NCBI GenBank assembly: GCA_025454815.1
Contig: JALONR010000024.1
Coordinates: forward strand, 24,020 to 88,019
Reading direction: 5' to 3'
DNA length: 64,000 nt
Source: Bacteroidales bacterium
GTDB taxonomy: Bacteria; Bacteroidota; Bacteroidia; Bacteroidales; VadinHA17
Below are positions 1-9,433 of the stretch, one piece after another. A model generated the notes under the pieces. The model searched no databases, was not told the DNA's origin, and saw only the letters and a list, made by a program, of their open reading frames with translations. Position 1 is the first letter of the stretch. Each line of letters starts with the position of its first letter. Made by a program: the position numbers and the translations under genes.

Positions 1-14
1 AAATTCAGTGCCTG

Positions 15-2882
15 TCAGAATCCGGTCAGATAGGCAGAGAGATTTATTCGACGCGGGAGCTGCATTTTTTTACGCAGCCTGTAGCGGCTGACCTCGGCTC
101 CACGGTAAGATATGTTAAGTATTGCTGCGATCTCCTTGGTTGGAATATTCATCCTGATAAATGCACATATCCTCAGATCATAGGGAGTGAGGTCAGGATG
201 TTTCTCCTTCAGTACCCGAAAGAAGTCTTCATTGGCTTCGTCAAAGTAGCTCTCAAAGATTTTGTTCTGGAGTTTGATATCAATTTCCCTGTTTATCTTC
301 TTTTTGAGTTCCAGTACCTTTGTCCTGATCTGATCATTGACAACAAAATCCTGGATACCGTAGAGTTCTTCATTGACCTTCTGGAGAAACTTGTTTTTCT
401 CAATGATGATCATAGTCTGGTTTGCCAGCTCCTTGTCCCTGAACAACATTTCAGACCGGAGTTTCTCATTCGTCAGGTCAAGTATCTTTTTTTCAGCCAG
501 CAGCGACTCCTGCTGGTGGATGTGTTGCTGCTCCTTCATCTCTGCCCGAAGCTTCTCCTCCTTCATACTTGCAGCCAGGGCAGCCCGGCGGATACTGTAC
601 CTGGCAACGGAGTACAGCAACAGCGCAATAACTAACAGATAGCCGATGTATGCCGCCACTGACCTCCTGAATGGCGGTCTGACAATGAAGTGGAATTGTG
701 CTGTCTCACTCTCTGTCCCGAATACATTTCTTGCCTTCACATTTAGTGCATATTCCCCCTCCCGGAGATTGGTGAAGTCCCTGTAGTGCTCGGTTGTCCA
801 GTCAGACCACTCTTCCGAGAAGCCATCCAGGAAATAGCTGAACATCAAATCATTGTCATTCTCAAAGAAGGGCGATGCAAAATAAAACCGCAGGGAATTT
901 GTCTTCCATGGAAACTGAAATCCGGCCTCATGGCCGCCATTCCACAGGTAGATCACCGAATCGGGCTTTTCAGTCCTGACCCTTGTGATGAATGCAGGGA
1001 ATCCGGTGTTGTATTGTTTGGGAACGGAAGGATTGTAGCTGACGAACCCTTCTTCGAGACCCATGAGGATATTCTCACTGTCATAGGGATAGACAGATTC
1101 GAACTCATTCACATACCTGTCTCTCAGTTTTCTGAGAGGCACAGTCACGCGTGTGTAGGTCATGTCCTCGTTCTGGCGGAGGTATCCCGATTCTTTTTCT
1201 GCTATGAACCATGTATATCCGTTTGGTGCGTCGGCCACTGACATGATTCTGCCGCAGCCGGCAAAAATCTCATTCAGTTCAGCCGATGGCCTGAAGATGT
1301 TGTCAGTTTCATCATACTCACGGACTCCGTCAGGTGCTGACACATATATCCTGTTGTTGAAACTGAAGAGTATGTTCCCGGCTTGGGACGGCAGATCGCC
1401 GTTGAGAGGAAACCTTAAAACCTCTGTAACCCTTTCATAGGTATCATCCATTTTCAGTCTGAAGATTCCCCTGCCGCTGTGACCGACCCATATATAGCCC
1501 TCAACATCCTGGAAAAGATAACGGCTTGATTCCTCAAAACCCTCGATCTTCGTCCGGAAACTCCATGTGTCACCTGTCCGCTTGTACAGCACCAGGCCCT
1601 CGTAATGTCCCCCGATGAGCAGGTCAGGTCTGCCTTTTACAGGAATGAATTTCCATGCCCCTTCCTCATTGCATATCTTCACGGCCCTTTCTCCATCAAT
1701 TATGAATGTACCGTGATTATGACCGCAGAGCAGTTGCCCGAAGGCTTCTTCCAGGGTCCAGACCTGACCGGCGCTGTTCTCCACAAGCCTGAATTCATTT
1801 TCCTCAAACCTTGAATCAAAGGGAACAACATAAAGACCCTGGTTTGTTCCCAGGTAAAGATCTCCTTGAAAGACCCTGCAACAGTAACCGGTTCCTATTT
1901 TGTCTGAACCGATATAGGAGAGGGGGGAATCTATCTCGGCAAAATCAATCCCGTTGTCAAGTCCCAGCCAGAGGTTGCCGGTCCTGTCGGCAAGAAGACT
2001 TAAAACGGTATTGTTTTGTATACCCCATTCTGTATTCAGATTGCAGACAATATTGCCATCACCATCAGATATGATGAGGCCGTTCAGTATGGTGCCAAAG
2101 GCGAAACGGTTATCTGGTAATCTGACGGCACTGTAGAGCCTGCTCTTCAGAAGCAGTTCATTGACCGGCGTTTTCCACCCTGATATCCCTTCTTCATCAA
2201 GCACGTACAGACCGTCATAGGTTGTTCCAATCAGCAATTTTCCGTTTTCCAGTTCCAGGATTGAATTTATCTCCTTATCACGGTACAGATCCCACCACGG
2301 CAGGCTTACAACCGAATCTCCGATCAATTCCGAAACACCCTTTCCGGGCTCCTGTACAAGAATCCTGCCCCCTACCTTATGTGAGAACCGGAATCTTCCG
2401 GCCGGTTCAATGACTTTGATGGTGTCACCCGAATAAAGGAAGATATATTCATAGCACTGGAATATGATTCCGGTTGTTGTTTCATGTATCCTCCATATTT
2501 CATCAAATTCGCTGTACTTTTCCGGAAGCAGGTATTTGAGGCTGATGAATGCCGGAGGGTTGTTGCCGCTGCGGCTTACCAACCCGAAATCATTGATCAG
2601 GCCTACGTATATATTATCCTGACTGTCTACCAGTACTGATCTGAGAGGCGCTGTTGCGGAGATTCGTGCCAGGTTCCATTCCACCCCGTCAAAGGAGAGC
2701 AGTCCGTCATTGTTTGCAAAATGGATAAATCCTCTCCGATCTTCGGCTATACCCCAGTTTTGTGTATCTGCCTTGTATTCAGACTTATGGAAATTTCTTA
2801 CGAAGGGAATACCCCTGTAATTCTCCTGTGCGAAGGTTACGGTTGAACACAGAAACAGAAGAATGGGAAGTACTTTAGGCAT
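15..2882 (-). CDS. Two-component-regulator-propeller / Y_Y_Y domain sensor with C-terminal LuxR-like HTH, no kinase domain visible
   Basis: 955-aa ORF with signal peptide, repeated propeller-like segments (e.g. 'ILELENGKLLIGTTYDGLYVLDEEG'), 'FLDGFSEEWSDWTTEHYRDFTNLREGEYALNVKARN' typical of Y_Y_Y, TM, coiled coil, and C-terminal 'LTPYDLRICAFIRMNIPTKEIAAILNISYRGAEVSRYRLRKKM'. Confidence 0.85.
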   Translation of the reverse strand: MPKVLPILLFLCSTVTFAQENYRGIPFVRNFHKSEYKADTQNWGIAEDRRGFIHFANNDGLLSFDGVEWNLARISATAPLRSVLVDSQDNIYVGLINDFGLVSRSGNNPPAFISLKYLLPEKYSEFDEIWRIHETTTGIIFQCYEYIFLYSGDTIKVIEPAGRFRFSHKVGGRILVQEPGKGVSELIGDSVVSLPWWDLYRDKEINSILELENGKLLIGTTYDGLYVLDEEGISGWKTPVNELLLKSRLYSAVRLPDNRFAFGTILNGLIISDGDGNIVCNLNTEWGIQNNTVLSLLADRTGNLWLGLDNGIDFAEIDSPLSYIGSDKIGTGYCCRVFQGDLYLGTNQGLYVVPFDSRFEENEFRLVENSAGQVWTLEEAFGQLLCGHNHGTFIIDGERAVKICNEEGAWKFIPVKGRPDLLIGGHYEGLVLYKRTGDTWSFRTKIEGFEESSRYLFQDVEGYIWVGHSGRGIFRLKMDDTYERVTEVLRFPLNGDLPSQAGNILFSFNNRIYVSAPDGVREYDETDNIFRPSAELNEIFAGCGRIMSVADAPNGYTWFIAEKESGYLRQNEDMTYTRVTVPLRKLRDRYVNEFESVYPYDSENILMGLEEGFVSYNPSVPKQYNTGFPAFITRVRTEKPDSVIYLWNGGHEAGFQFPWKTNSLRFYFASPFFENDNDLMFSYFLDGFSEEWSDWTTEHYRDFTNLREGEYALNVKARNVFGTESETAQFHFIVRPPFRRSVAAYIGYLLVIALLLYSVARYSIRRAALAASMKEEKLRAEMKEQQHIHQQESLLAEKKILDLTNEKLRSEMLFRDKELANQTMIIIEKNKFLQKVNEELYGIQDFVVNDQIRTKVLELKKKINREIDIKLQNKIFESYFDEANEDFFRVLKEKHPDLTPYDLRICAFIRMNIPTKEIAAILNISYRGAEVSRYRLRKKMQLPRRINLSAYLTGF

Positions 2883-3057
2883 AGTACAAAAAATACCCCG
2901 TTAATATAGTCAAAATATAGCGAAAGAGATAATTCCGGTCATCCGGTTACGGGTTACTTTCCTCTTTTCTCCGGCTGACGACTGAAGCCTGACCGGTCAA
3001 AGTGCAGTGCCACTTGCAGGATTACGGCCGGGGGAAGCCGGATTACGACTATTCCGG

Positions 3058-3573
3058 TTATTTTTTGCCTTCTACTGCCCCCAGGTCGCCATTGAAGGAG
3101 ATTGACTGCCTGTTGGTGCTGTTCACCATGAGTGTTGCAGATCCAGTCTCTCCGATGTGGAATGAATAATCAAGCCTGTCATTCCCGTTGACGGTAGTGA
3201 ATGAGATCACCCAGCCTCCTTTTTTCCAGTCTTTAACATTCAGGTCAGATATTTCTCCCCGAAAGCTCAGAGGTGAATTGGAAGAGCCGTATTCAGCTTT
3301 GTAGGCCCTTCCGAAATAGGGGAGGTAAGAGTCTATCACATCCTCCTTTACCACCACCCTGTACAAGGAGGTCAGTGACCTGCCTCTGCCTGATAAAGGG
3401 ACCATGTGTGTTGCGTTAAACTGCCATTCTCCGGATTTGACAATAGCCTTTGTCTTTTCAATGAGTTCTGCCTTCCGGAACTCTTTTTTTTCTTTCCTGG
3501 TCATGGGGGAATCCTGGGCAAAAACCATGGTTACCGATGCCAGCATCAATAATATGATAGATAGCTTTTTCAT
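3058..3573 (-). CDS. DUF4251-like secreted protein
   Basis: 171-aa ORF with signal peptide; overall pattern resembles Bacteroidota DUF4251 proteins. Confidence 0.65.
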   Translation of the reverse strand: MKKLSIILLMLASVTMVFAQDSPMTRKEKKEFRKAELIEKTKAIVKSGEWQFNATHMVPLSGRGRSLTSLYRVVVKEDVIDSYLPYFGRAYKAEYGSSNSPLSFRGEISDLNVKDWKKGGWVISFTTVNGNDRLDYSFHIGETGSATLMVNSTNRQSISFNGDLGAVEGKK

Positions 3574-3680
3574 GATCTTGCTTTTATCTTACCCTAAACA
3601 AATTTCATGCCTTATGGTTTGTTTCGGTAGCTCGTTTGCAGGCCAGCAGTGCCGCCCTGACCGTCCCTGAGTTTAAGTTT

Positions 3681-3870
3681 TGGCGGGGGTACCTGCGGTG
3701 ATCCCTGAATTACGGTCATGGCGGGGGTACCTTCGGTGATCCCTGAGCTCCGGCCATGGCGGGGGTACCTGCGGTGATCCCTGAGCTCCGGTCATGGCGG
3801 GGGTACCTGCGGTGATCCCTGAGCTCCGGTCATGGCGGGGGTACCTGTGGTGATCCCTGAGCTTCAAAGA
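3681..3870. repeat. Five tandem copies of a 38-bp repeat (tggcgggggtacctgcggtgatccctgagctccggtca)
   Basis: Copies start at 3681, 3719, 3757, 3795, 3833 with few substitutions; no spacers. Confidence 0.95.
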
Positions 3871-3965
3871 TGCAAGCAATTACAGACACCATGCTTCGCA
3901 TGGGTACCCTGTTTCTGTCGTCAGGCATCAAAAGCAAGCTTTTTCGCCTACCGCTATAAACAGTG

Positions 3966-3983
3966 CACCCCCTTCCGGGGGTG
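3966..3983 (-). terminator. Hairpin downstream of tmRNA (CACCCCC-TTCC-GGGGGTG)
   Basis: Perfect 7-bp stem, 4-nt loop just past the tmRNA 3' end; T-tract weak. Confidence 0.4.
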
Positions 3984-4001
3984 TCTGCAATTGCTTTCTT
4001 G

Positions 4002-4398
4002 TGGAGCTGGCGGGAGTCGAACCCGCGTCCAGGCAAGGCAGCCATATGCTTTCTACATGCTTATCCTGTGCTTGATTGTCGGGAGTGATGAGGTGGCAGG
4101 CAACCGGATCACTCCTTATCTCCTTTGATTTCACCGTCAGGCCGGAGAGACCATCAGGCTATCCCTGAATTGCGTGCGCTTCCTTATCGGGTTGGTACAG
4201 GGCATCACCGCCCGGGAAACGTCCCGCCCCGACACCTTGTATCGGGGTTAAGCATAATCTGCCAATCAGCAGGTTACGCAGCAAGAGCGTAGTTAGACTC
4301 GCCAGTTGTTGTTTTGAGACACAAGTTATAGAGATGCGTCTCCCTACTCTGCATGCTTACATACCACCGCGGCTTGCTGTCAAAACCAGGTCAGCCCC
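4002..4398 (-). ncRNA. ssrA: tmRNA
   Basis: Reverse complement begins GGGGCTGACCTGGTTTTGACAGCAAGC and ends GGACGCGGGTTCGACTCCCGCCAGCTCCA; acceptor halves GGGGCTG/CAGCTCC pair; tag ORF ends GGC GAG TCT AAC TAC GCT CTT GCT GCG TAA = GESNYALAA. Confidence 0.96.
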
Positions 4399-4417
4399 GT
4401 TGATAGTTTTTACAACG

Positions 4418-4425
4418 CAAAATTA
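4418..4425 (-). promoter_or_regulatory. Putative Bacteroidota -7 box (TAATTTTG) for ssrA
   Basis: Matches TAnnTTTG about 20 bp upstream of the mature tmRNA 5' end. Confidence 0.45.
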
Positions 4426-4509
4426 CTCATTTCTGCATTGCACTGACAAAAGTAATCGCAAAAATCGGGCCGATTTCTTATCTTCACCCCTGTACAAAAT
4501 TGATCTGAC

Positions 4510-5745
4510 ATGGAAAAAAGAGTGAAAGTAGGGCTCATTCGGGAGACCAAGATTCCGCCGGACAGGAGAGTGCCGCTGACCCCCTCACAGGTGGTCGAGC
4601 TGAAGGATAAGTACCCGGATGTGGAATTCTTTGTCCAGCCGTCAGACATCAGGTGCTTCTCAGACGATGAATACAAATACCTTAAGATACCCATGCGCGA
4701 GGACCTCAGTAACTGTGACATCCTTATGGGGGTCAAGGAGGTTGATAAAAGGGTATTCATCCCCGGGAAGACCTACCTCTTCTTCGCCCATGTGGCAAAG
4801 AAACAGGAACATAATCTGGAGATGCTTCGGGAGATACTCCGCCGTAAGGTGAAAGTAATAGATTATGAGTACCTTACAACTGACAAGGGGCAAAGGGTTG
4901 TTGCATTCGGCCGCTGGGCAGGTATAGTGGGCGCCTATAATGCCCTGAGGGCAAGAGGCATAAAAACCAACAGGTTCAAGCTGAAGCCTGCATACCAGTG
5001 CCATGACCTGAGTGAGATGTGGGCCGGACTGAAACTTATACAGTTAAAGCCCGGACTAAAGATCCTTGTTACCGGCGAGGGGCGTGTGGCCAACGGCGCC
5101 ATGGAGACACTTTCCAATTGCAATAACCTGCTTAAGGTCACCCCGGAAGACTTCCTTACGAAAGAATATGATGTACCGGTTGTGTGCCAGGTGGGCCCGC
5201 AGCATTATGTCAGACACCATGACGGACGTCCGTTTGACTTCAATACCTTTGTTCAGCACCCGGAGGATTACCATTCTGATTTCCTGAAATACACCAAAGT
5301 GACTGATGTACTTATCACCGGGCACTTCTGGGATCCCCGGTCGCCGGTATTCTTTACAAAGGAGGATGTTGAAAAGCCTGACTTCAGGATATCAGTCATT
5401 GGCGACATCAGTTGTGATATAGGTGGTCCGATACCAACCACTCTCAGGGCCACCACCATTGCCGATCCGTTCTTCAGCTACAACAGGAAGAAACACTGCG
5501 AGGAGGAGGCTTTCAGCAATCCTGACAACATCACGGTGATGTCAATTGACAACCTGCCGGGTGAACTGCCCCGTGACGCATCCGGCGATTTCGGGAAACA
5601 GCTTATTGAACATGTGCTTCATGATCTTTTCAACGGGCATGAATCGCCTATGATCCAGCGTGCTACCATAACCTCGGAAGGCCGGCTGGAACCTCAGTAC
5701 CGGTACCTGGCCGACTGGGTATGGCCTGAAGGTGAACGGGTATGA
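4510..5745 (+). CDS. NAD(P)-dependent alanine/saccharopine dehydrogenase-family oxidoreductase
   Basis: 411 aa; N-terminal 'KVGLIRETKIPPDRRVPLTPSQVVEL' typical of the AlaDH/PNT N-terminal domain; 'GEGRVANGAMETL' nucleotide-binding-like segment. Confidence 0.8.
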   Translation: MEKRVKVGLIRETKIPPDRRVPLTPSQVVELKDKYPDVEFFVQPSDIRCFSDDEYKYLKIPMREDLSNCDILMGVKEVDKRVFIPGKTYLFFAHVAKKQEHNLEMLREILRRKVKVIDYEYLTTDKGQRVVAFGRWAGIVGAYNALRARGIKTNRFKLKPAYQCHDLSEMWAGLKLIQLKPGLKILVTGEGRVANGAMETLSNCNNLLKVTPEDFLTKEYDVPVVCQVGPQHYVRHHDGRPFDFNTFVQHPEDYHSDFLKYTKVTDVLITGHFWDPRSPVFFTKEDVEKPDFRISVIGDISCDIGGPIPTTLRATTIADPFFSYNRKKHCEEEAFSNPDNITVMSIDNLPGELPRDASGDFGKQLIEHVLHDLFNGHESPMIQRATITSEGRLEPQYRYLADWVWPEGERV

Positions 5746-6887
5746 TGAGGATAGTGATATGCGGTCCGGCCTTTCCCTACAGGGGCGGCATTGCAGCTTA
5801 CAATGAGAGGCTGGCACAGCAGTTGCTGCATGAGGGCGATGCTGCGGCAATCTACACTTTCAGGCTGCAATATCCGGCATTGCTGTTCCCCGGAAAGACA
5901 CAGTATGACCATGGATATGCACCGGAGGGTGTCCGGATAACCCGTGCCATCAACTCTGTCAATCCGTTTAACTGGTTCACCATAGGATTGCGTTTGAGGA
6001 GGACACGGCCTGACCTGGTAATTATGCGTTACTGGCTCCCATTCCTTGCCCCGGCACTGGGATTCATTGCACGGCTGGTCAGAAGCAACGGGGTCACAAA
6101 AGTCATCACCATTTTTGACAACGTTGTGCCGCACGAGAAACATTTCGGCGACCATATGCTCACCAGGTTCTTTGTGAACAGCATTGACGCTGCACTGGTA
6201 ATGACGAAGTCGGTGGAGAATGACCTGAGACAGTTCTCGGAGGAGATACCGTGCATTGTCTCTCCACACCCGCTGTTTGACAATTACAGCCTTCCGGTCT
6301 CCAGGGCTGAAGCCATGGTCAGGCTGAAGCTCTGTCCCGCGGAAAAGTATATCCTGTTCTTCGGGTTTATCCGGGAATACAAAGGGCTTGACCTGCTCCT
6401 CAGGGCGATGGGGGAGAACTGCATACGCGAACAGGGTGTGAAGCTCATAGTAGCAGGGGAGTTCTATGAGGATGAGAAACCATACTTTGACCTGATACAC
6501 AAACTTGACCTGGCCGGAAGGATTATCATCCACTCCCACTTCATCAGCAATGATGAGGTCAAGTACTACTTTTCAGCCGCATCACTGGTTGTTCAGCCTT
6601 ACCGCAGTGCTACCCAGAGCGGTGTGACACAGGTGGCATACCACTTCAACAAGCCGATGGTGGTGACCAATGTTGGTGGCCTGGCAGAGATAGTGCCTGA
6701 TGGCCGGTGCGGTTATGTTGTTGAGCCTGACCCGGTTGCCATTGCCGGGGCCATATGCGATTTCTTCAGCGGTGATGAGGAGAGATTTGCCCCGGGCATA
6801 GAGGCTCAGAAGAAGGAGTACTCGTGGGACAGGCTGACAGAAGCGCTCCGGAGCCTCGCAAGGGAGGTGCAAAAGACAAGACAGTAG
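5742..6887 (+). CDS. Glycosyltransferase family 4-like protein
   Basis: 381 aa; N-terminal 'GPAFPYRGGIAAYNERLAQQL', C-terminal 'VQPYRSATQSGVTQVAYHFNKPMVVTNVGGLAEIV'; overlaps the upstream stop (ATGATG). Confidence 0.88.
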   Translation: MMRIVICGPAFPYRGGIAAYNERLAQQLLHEGDAAAIYTFRLQYPALLFPGKTQYDHGYAPEGVRITRAINSVNPFNWFTIGLRLRRTRPDLVIMRYWLPFLAPALGFIARLVRSNGVTKVITIFDNVVPHEKHFGDHMLTRFFVNSIDAALVMTKSVENDLRQFSEEIPCIVSPHPLFDNYSLPVSRAEAMVRLKLCPAEKYILFFGFIREYKGLDLLLRAMGENCIREQGVKLIVAGEFYEDEKPYFDLIHKLDLAGRIIIHSHFISNDEVKYYFSAASLVVQPYRSATQSGVTQVAYHFNKPMVVTNVGGLAEIVPDGRCGYVVEPDPVAIAGAICDFFSGDEERFAPGIEAQKKEYSWDRLTEALRSLAREVQKTRQ

Positions 6888-7037
6888 GCAGAAGACAGAA
6901 GACAGCAGTGAAGTCACTGCCAATCATTAGGTTGCCTGCTGTATTGTCGACACTATCGTCCATCCCCCAATCCGGCTCCTTCGCTAAAATGAACCGCCAG
7001 CCGGCGGATCATTTTTTTACGTTCGGCCCTCTCTTGC

Positions 7038-8033
7038 CTATTGCCTGTTCAAATTTAGCGTCTCCTTTATGAGGTAACGGTTGCGGTCAGGTGCGCGGCG
7101 GTTGACCAGTTCCGCAAGGAACCCTGTAAGGAACAGGAATGACCCGATTATCATCACTGCCAGCGCAATATAGAAGTATGGACTGTCAGTCACCAGCGGA
7201 GCCCTGAGGTTCTGCCAGACAAATACCAGTTTCCGTATACCCAGGTAGGCTGCCATGATGAATCCGGTGAGGAACATCAGGGTCCCCAGAGTCCCGAAGA
7301 AGTGCATGGGGCTCTTGCTGAACCGGGTTATAAAGCTGATGGTAAGCATGTCAAGGTATCCCTTGAGGAACCTGTCAAGACCGTATTTAGTCACACCGTA
7401 TTTGCGGGCACGGTGCTGAACCACCTTTTCTCCGATATTCCTGAAACCCGCTTCACGGGCCAGCATGGGTATATACCTGTGCATCTCTCCGTAGACCTCT
7501 ATGCTTCTTACCACTTCACCGTCATAGGCCTTGAGCCCGCAGTTGAAGTCATGGAGCTTTATTCCGGAGAATTTTCTTGCCGTGAAATTGTAAAGCTTTG
7601 AAGTGGTTCGCTTTATGAACGGATCATACCTCTTTTTCTTCCAGCCGGAGACAATATGAAATCCTTCCTCACGGACCATTCTCACCAGTTCCGGGATCTC
7701 GTCAGGACTGTCCTGCAGGTCGGCATCCATTGTTATCACCACCTCGCCGGAGGTGGCGCCGAAGCCTGTCTGGAGCGCTGCCGCCTTGCCATAGTTGCGG
7801 CGGAAACGCACTCCCCTGATGCGGCCGTTGCCGTCTGAGAGCCGTTTTACCACCTCCCATGTTTTGTCAGAACTGCCGTCGTCTATAATAATAATCTCAT
7901 AATCAATTGATGACCCGGTGCATACCCTGTCGATCCACTCTGCCAGTTCAGGCAGCGATTCCGCTTCATTGTAAGCGGGAACTACTACGGAGAGATCCAT
8001 CTTACTGCTGTGGTTCTTCTTCAGCCTCATCAA
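7038..8033 (-). CDS. Glycosyltransferase family 2 (DPM1/ArnC-like) with two C-terminal TM helices
   Basis: 331 aa; 'DLSVVVPAYNEAESLPEL', 'IIIDDGSSDKT', 'ITMDADLQDSPDEIPEL'. Confidence 0.92.
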   Translation of the reverse strand: MMRLKKNHSSKMDLSVVVPAYNEAESLPELAEWIDRVCTGSSIDYEIIIIDDGSSDKTWEVVKRLSDGNGRIRGVRFRRNYGKAAALQTGFGATSGEVVITMDADLQDSPDEIPELVRMVREEGFHIVSGWKKKRYDPFIKRTTSKLYNFTARKFSGIKLHDFNCGLKAYDGEVVRSIEVYGEMHRYIPMLAREAGFRNIGEKVVQHRARKYGVTKYGLDRFLKGYLDMLTISFITRFSKSPMHFFGTLGTLMFLTGFIMAAYLGIRKLVFVWQNLRAPLVTDSPYFYIALAVMIIGSFLFLTGFLAELVNRRAPDRNRYLIKETLNLNRQ

Positions 8034-8547
8034 GGAGAGGATTGCCTTTCTTCATGACAAAGAGTGAAACAATGAGTGAAAGTATAAACCCGTAGAGGAC
8101 GCTCATTAAAGTTGCAGAAAGGGTGGTTAACCATGGCTTCACAAACTTGGCCTGCATTTCCATTGCCTGGTCAACGGCTGAATCAGGCAGTCCTCTTTCA
8201 AGCATTCTTTCCTCTGCAATTGCAAGGGACTTGTCTATCAGACCCGGGTCAATGAATGAATAGAGCAGATAGATGTATATTGCCATAATAATGGCTGCGT
8301 AGATGTTGATTACAACTCCGGCGCCAACTGACTTGCCATAAGAGATGTAGCCACTGTTGTAGTGGTCGCGGTAGGAGCGAAGAAGGAAAAACAGAACGAC
8401 AAGGCTGAGCAGCATGCTCGGCCAAATGAGCCATGTTTTGAATGTGAGGTCAAACATGTAAGTTAACACGGAGAACCCGACAGAGATTAACCCGAGGATG
8501 ATACCGTAATTGAGAGTCTCTTTCCAGACCGACCTTTTCTGTTCCAT
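8002..8547 (-). CDS. DUF4199-like membrane protein
   Basis: 181 aa, four predicted TM segments; 'SYGKSVGAGVVINIYAAIIMAIYIYLLYSFIDP' pattern; 32-bp overlap with the downstream GT2 ORF. Confidence 0.75.
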   Translation of the reverse strand: MEQKRSVWKETLNYGIILGLISVGFSVLTYMFDLTFKTWLIWPSMLLSLVVLFFLLRSYRDHYNSGYISYGKSVGAGVVINIYAAIIMAIYIYLLYSFIDPGLIDKSLAIAEERMLERGLPDSAVDQAMEMQAKFVKPWLTTLSATLMSVLYGFILSLIVSLFVMKKGNPLLDEAEEEPQQ

Positions 8548-8625
8548 TTCAATGCGTTTTTCAGATTTGAAAACAAATATACTTTATTTGCGGGAATAGG
8601 AAATCCAAAGAAACCACTGTCAACA

Positions 8626-8657
8626 TTTGGTACAGCGGGCAAAAGTTACTATTTTTG
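8626..8657 (+). promoter_or_regulatory. Putative Bacteroidota promoter for SRP RNA (TTTG - 20 bp - TATTTTTG)
   Basis: -33 TTTG at 8626-8629, -7 TATTTTTG at 8650-8657, RNA 5' end about 5 nt downstream. Confidence 0.7.
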
Positions 8658-8661
8658 CACA

Positions 8662-8758
8662 GGGTAAGTCTCATACGACCAGCTCCCTTTGAACTCCCCC
8701 AGGGTCGGAAGGCAGCAAGGGTAGAAGGTTGTAGCGGTGCGATGTGAGTAGCTTACCC
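8662..8758 (+). ncRNA. ffs: 4.5S signal recognition particle RNA
   Basis: GGGTAAG...CTTACCC closing stem and the conserved apical 'ggtcggaaggcagcaagggta' domain; followed by a T-run. Confidence 0.93.
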
Positions 8759-8818
8759 TTTTTTTATTATACCCCTCTCGACAGAAGTTTATATATTTGC
8801 CGTCACTTATTTACAGGG

Positions 8819-9433
8819 ATGATTTTAAAGATATATCCGCAGAACCCGAACCCCGATCATGTAAGGAGGGTGACATTCGTCCTGGAACAGGGCGGGATTG
8901 TCATTTACCCCACTGATACGATCTATGCAATGGGCTGTGATATAAAGTCATCAAAAGCCATTGAGAAGATTGCGCGGTTCAAGGGGCTCAATCCGGGCAA
9001 TCCTGACATGTCAATGATATTCGAGTCGATGAGCCAGCTCTCGGAGTACACCATTATTCACGACAATAATCTCTTCAGGCTTCTGAAGCGCAACCTGCCC
9101 GGCCCATTCACATTCATCGTCCCTGCAAACAACCAGATACCGGTGCTGTTCAAACACCGGAAGAAGACGCTGGGTATCCGAATCCCTGACAACAGTATCA
9201 CCATGGCCATAGTGCGTGACCTGGGCAGGCCGCTCATGACAACCTCAATCCATGAGGATGATGAGATCATTGAATATATAACTGACCCGGAACTGATTCA
9301 CGAAAAGTATGATGATTTTGCAGACCTGGTAGTAGACGGGGGCTTCGGAAGCAATGAGCCTTCAACCGTTGTTGACTGCACAGGGCCGGAGCCGGTCATC
9401 CTCAGGCAGGGGATGGGGGTGCTGGAATACTAA
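8819..9433 (+). CDS. L-threonylcarbamoyladenylate synthase (Sua5/YciO/YrdC family)
   Basis: 'MILKIYPQNPNPDHVRRVTFVLEQGGIVIYPTDTIYAMGCDI'; start moved from 8744 to 8819 because the longer ORF runs into the SRP RNA. Confidence 0.9.
   Translation: MILKIYPQNPNPDHVRRVTFVLEQGGIVIYPTDTIYAMGCDIKSSKAIEKIARFKGLNPGNPDMSMIFESMSQLSEYTIIHDNNLFRLLKRNLPGPFTFIVPANNQIPVLFKHRKKTLGIRIPDNSITMAIVRDLGRPLMTTSIHEDDEIIEYITDPELIHEKYDDFADLVVDGGFGSNEPSTVVDCTGPEPVILRQGMGVLEY

Noticed and set aside
198-2413. Multiple plus-strand ORFs opposite the propeller regulator (and similar antisense ORFs across the window)
   Set aside because: They overlap strongly supported coding sequence on the other strand and show no recognisable domains or signals.
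3681-3870. 38-bp repeats considered as a CRISPR array
   Set aside because: Repeats are directly adjacent with no unique spacers and no cas genes nearby.
3832-4134. ORFs 3832..4128 and 3928..4134
   Set aside because: They run through the tmRNA gene and have no credible protein features.
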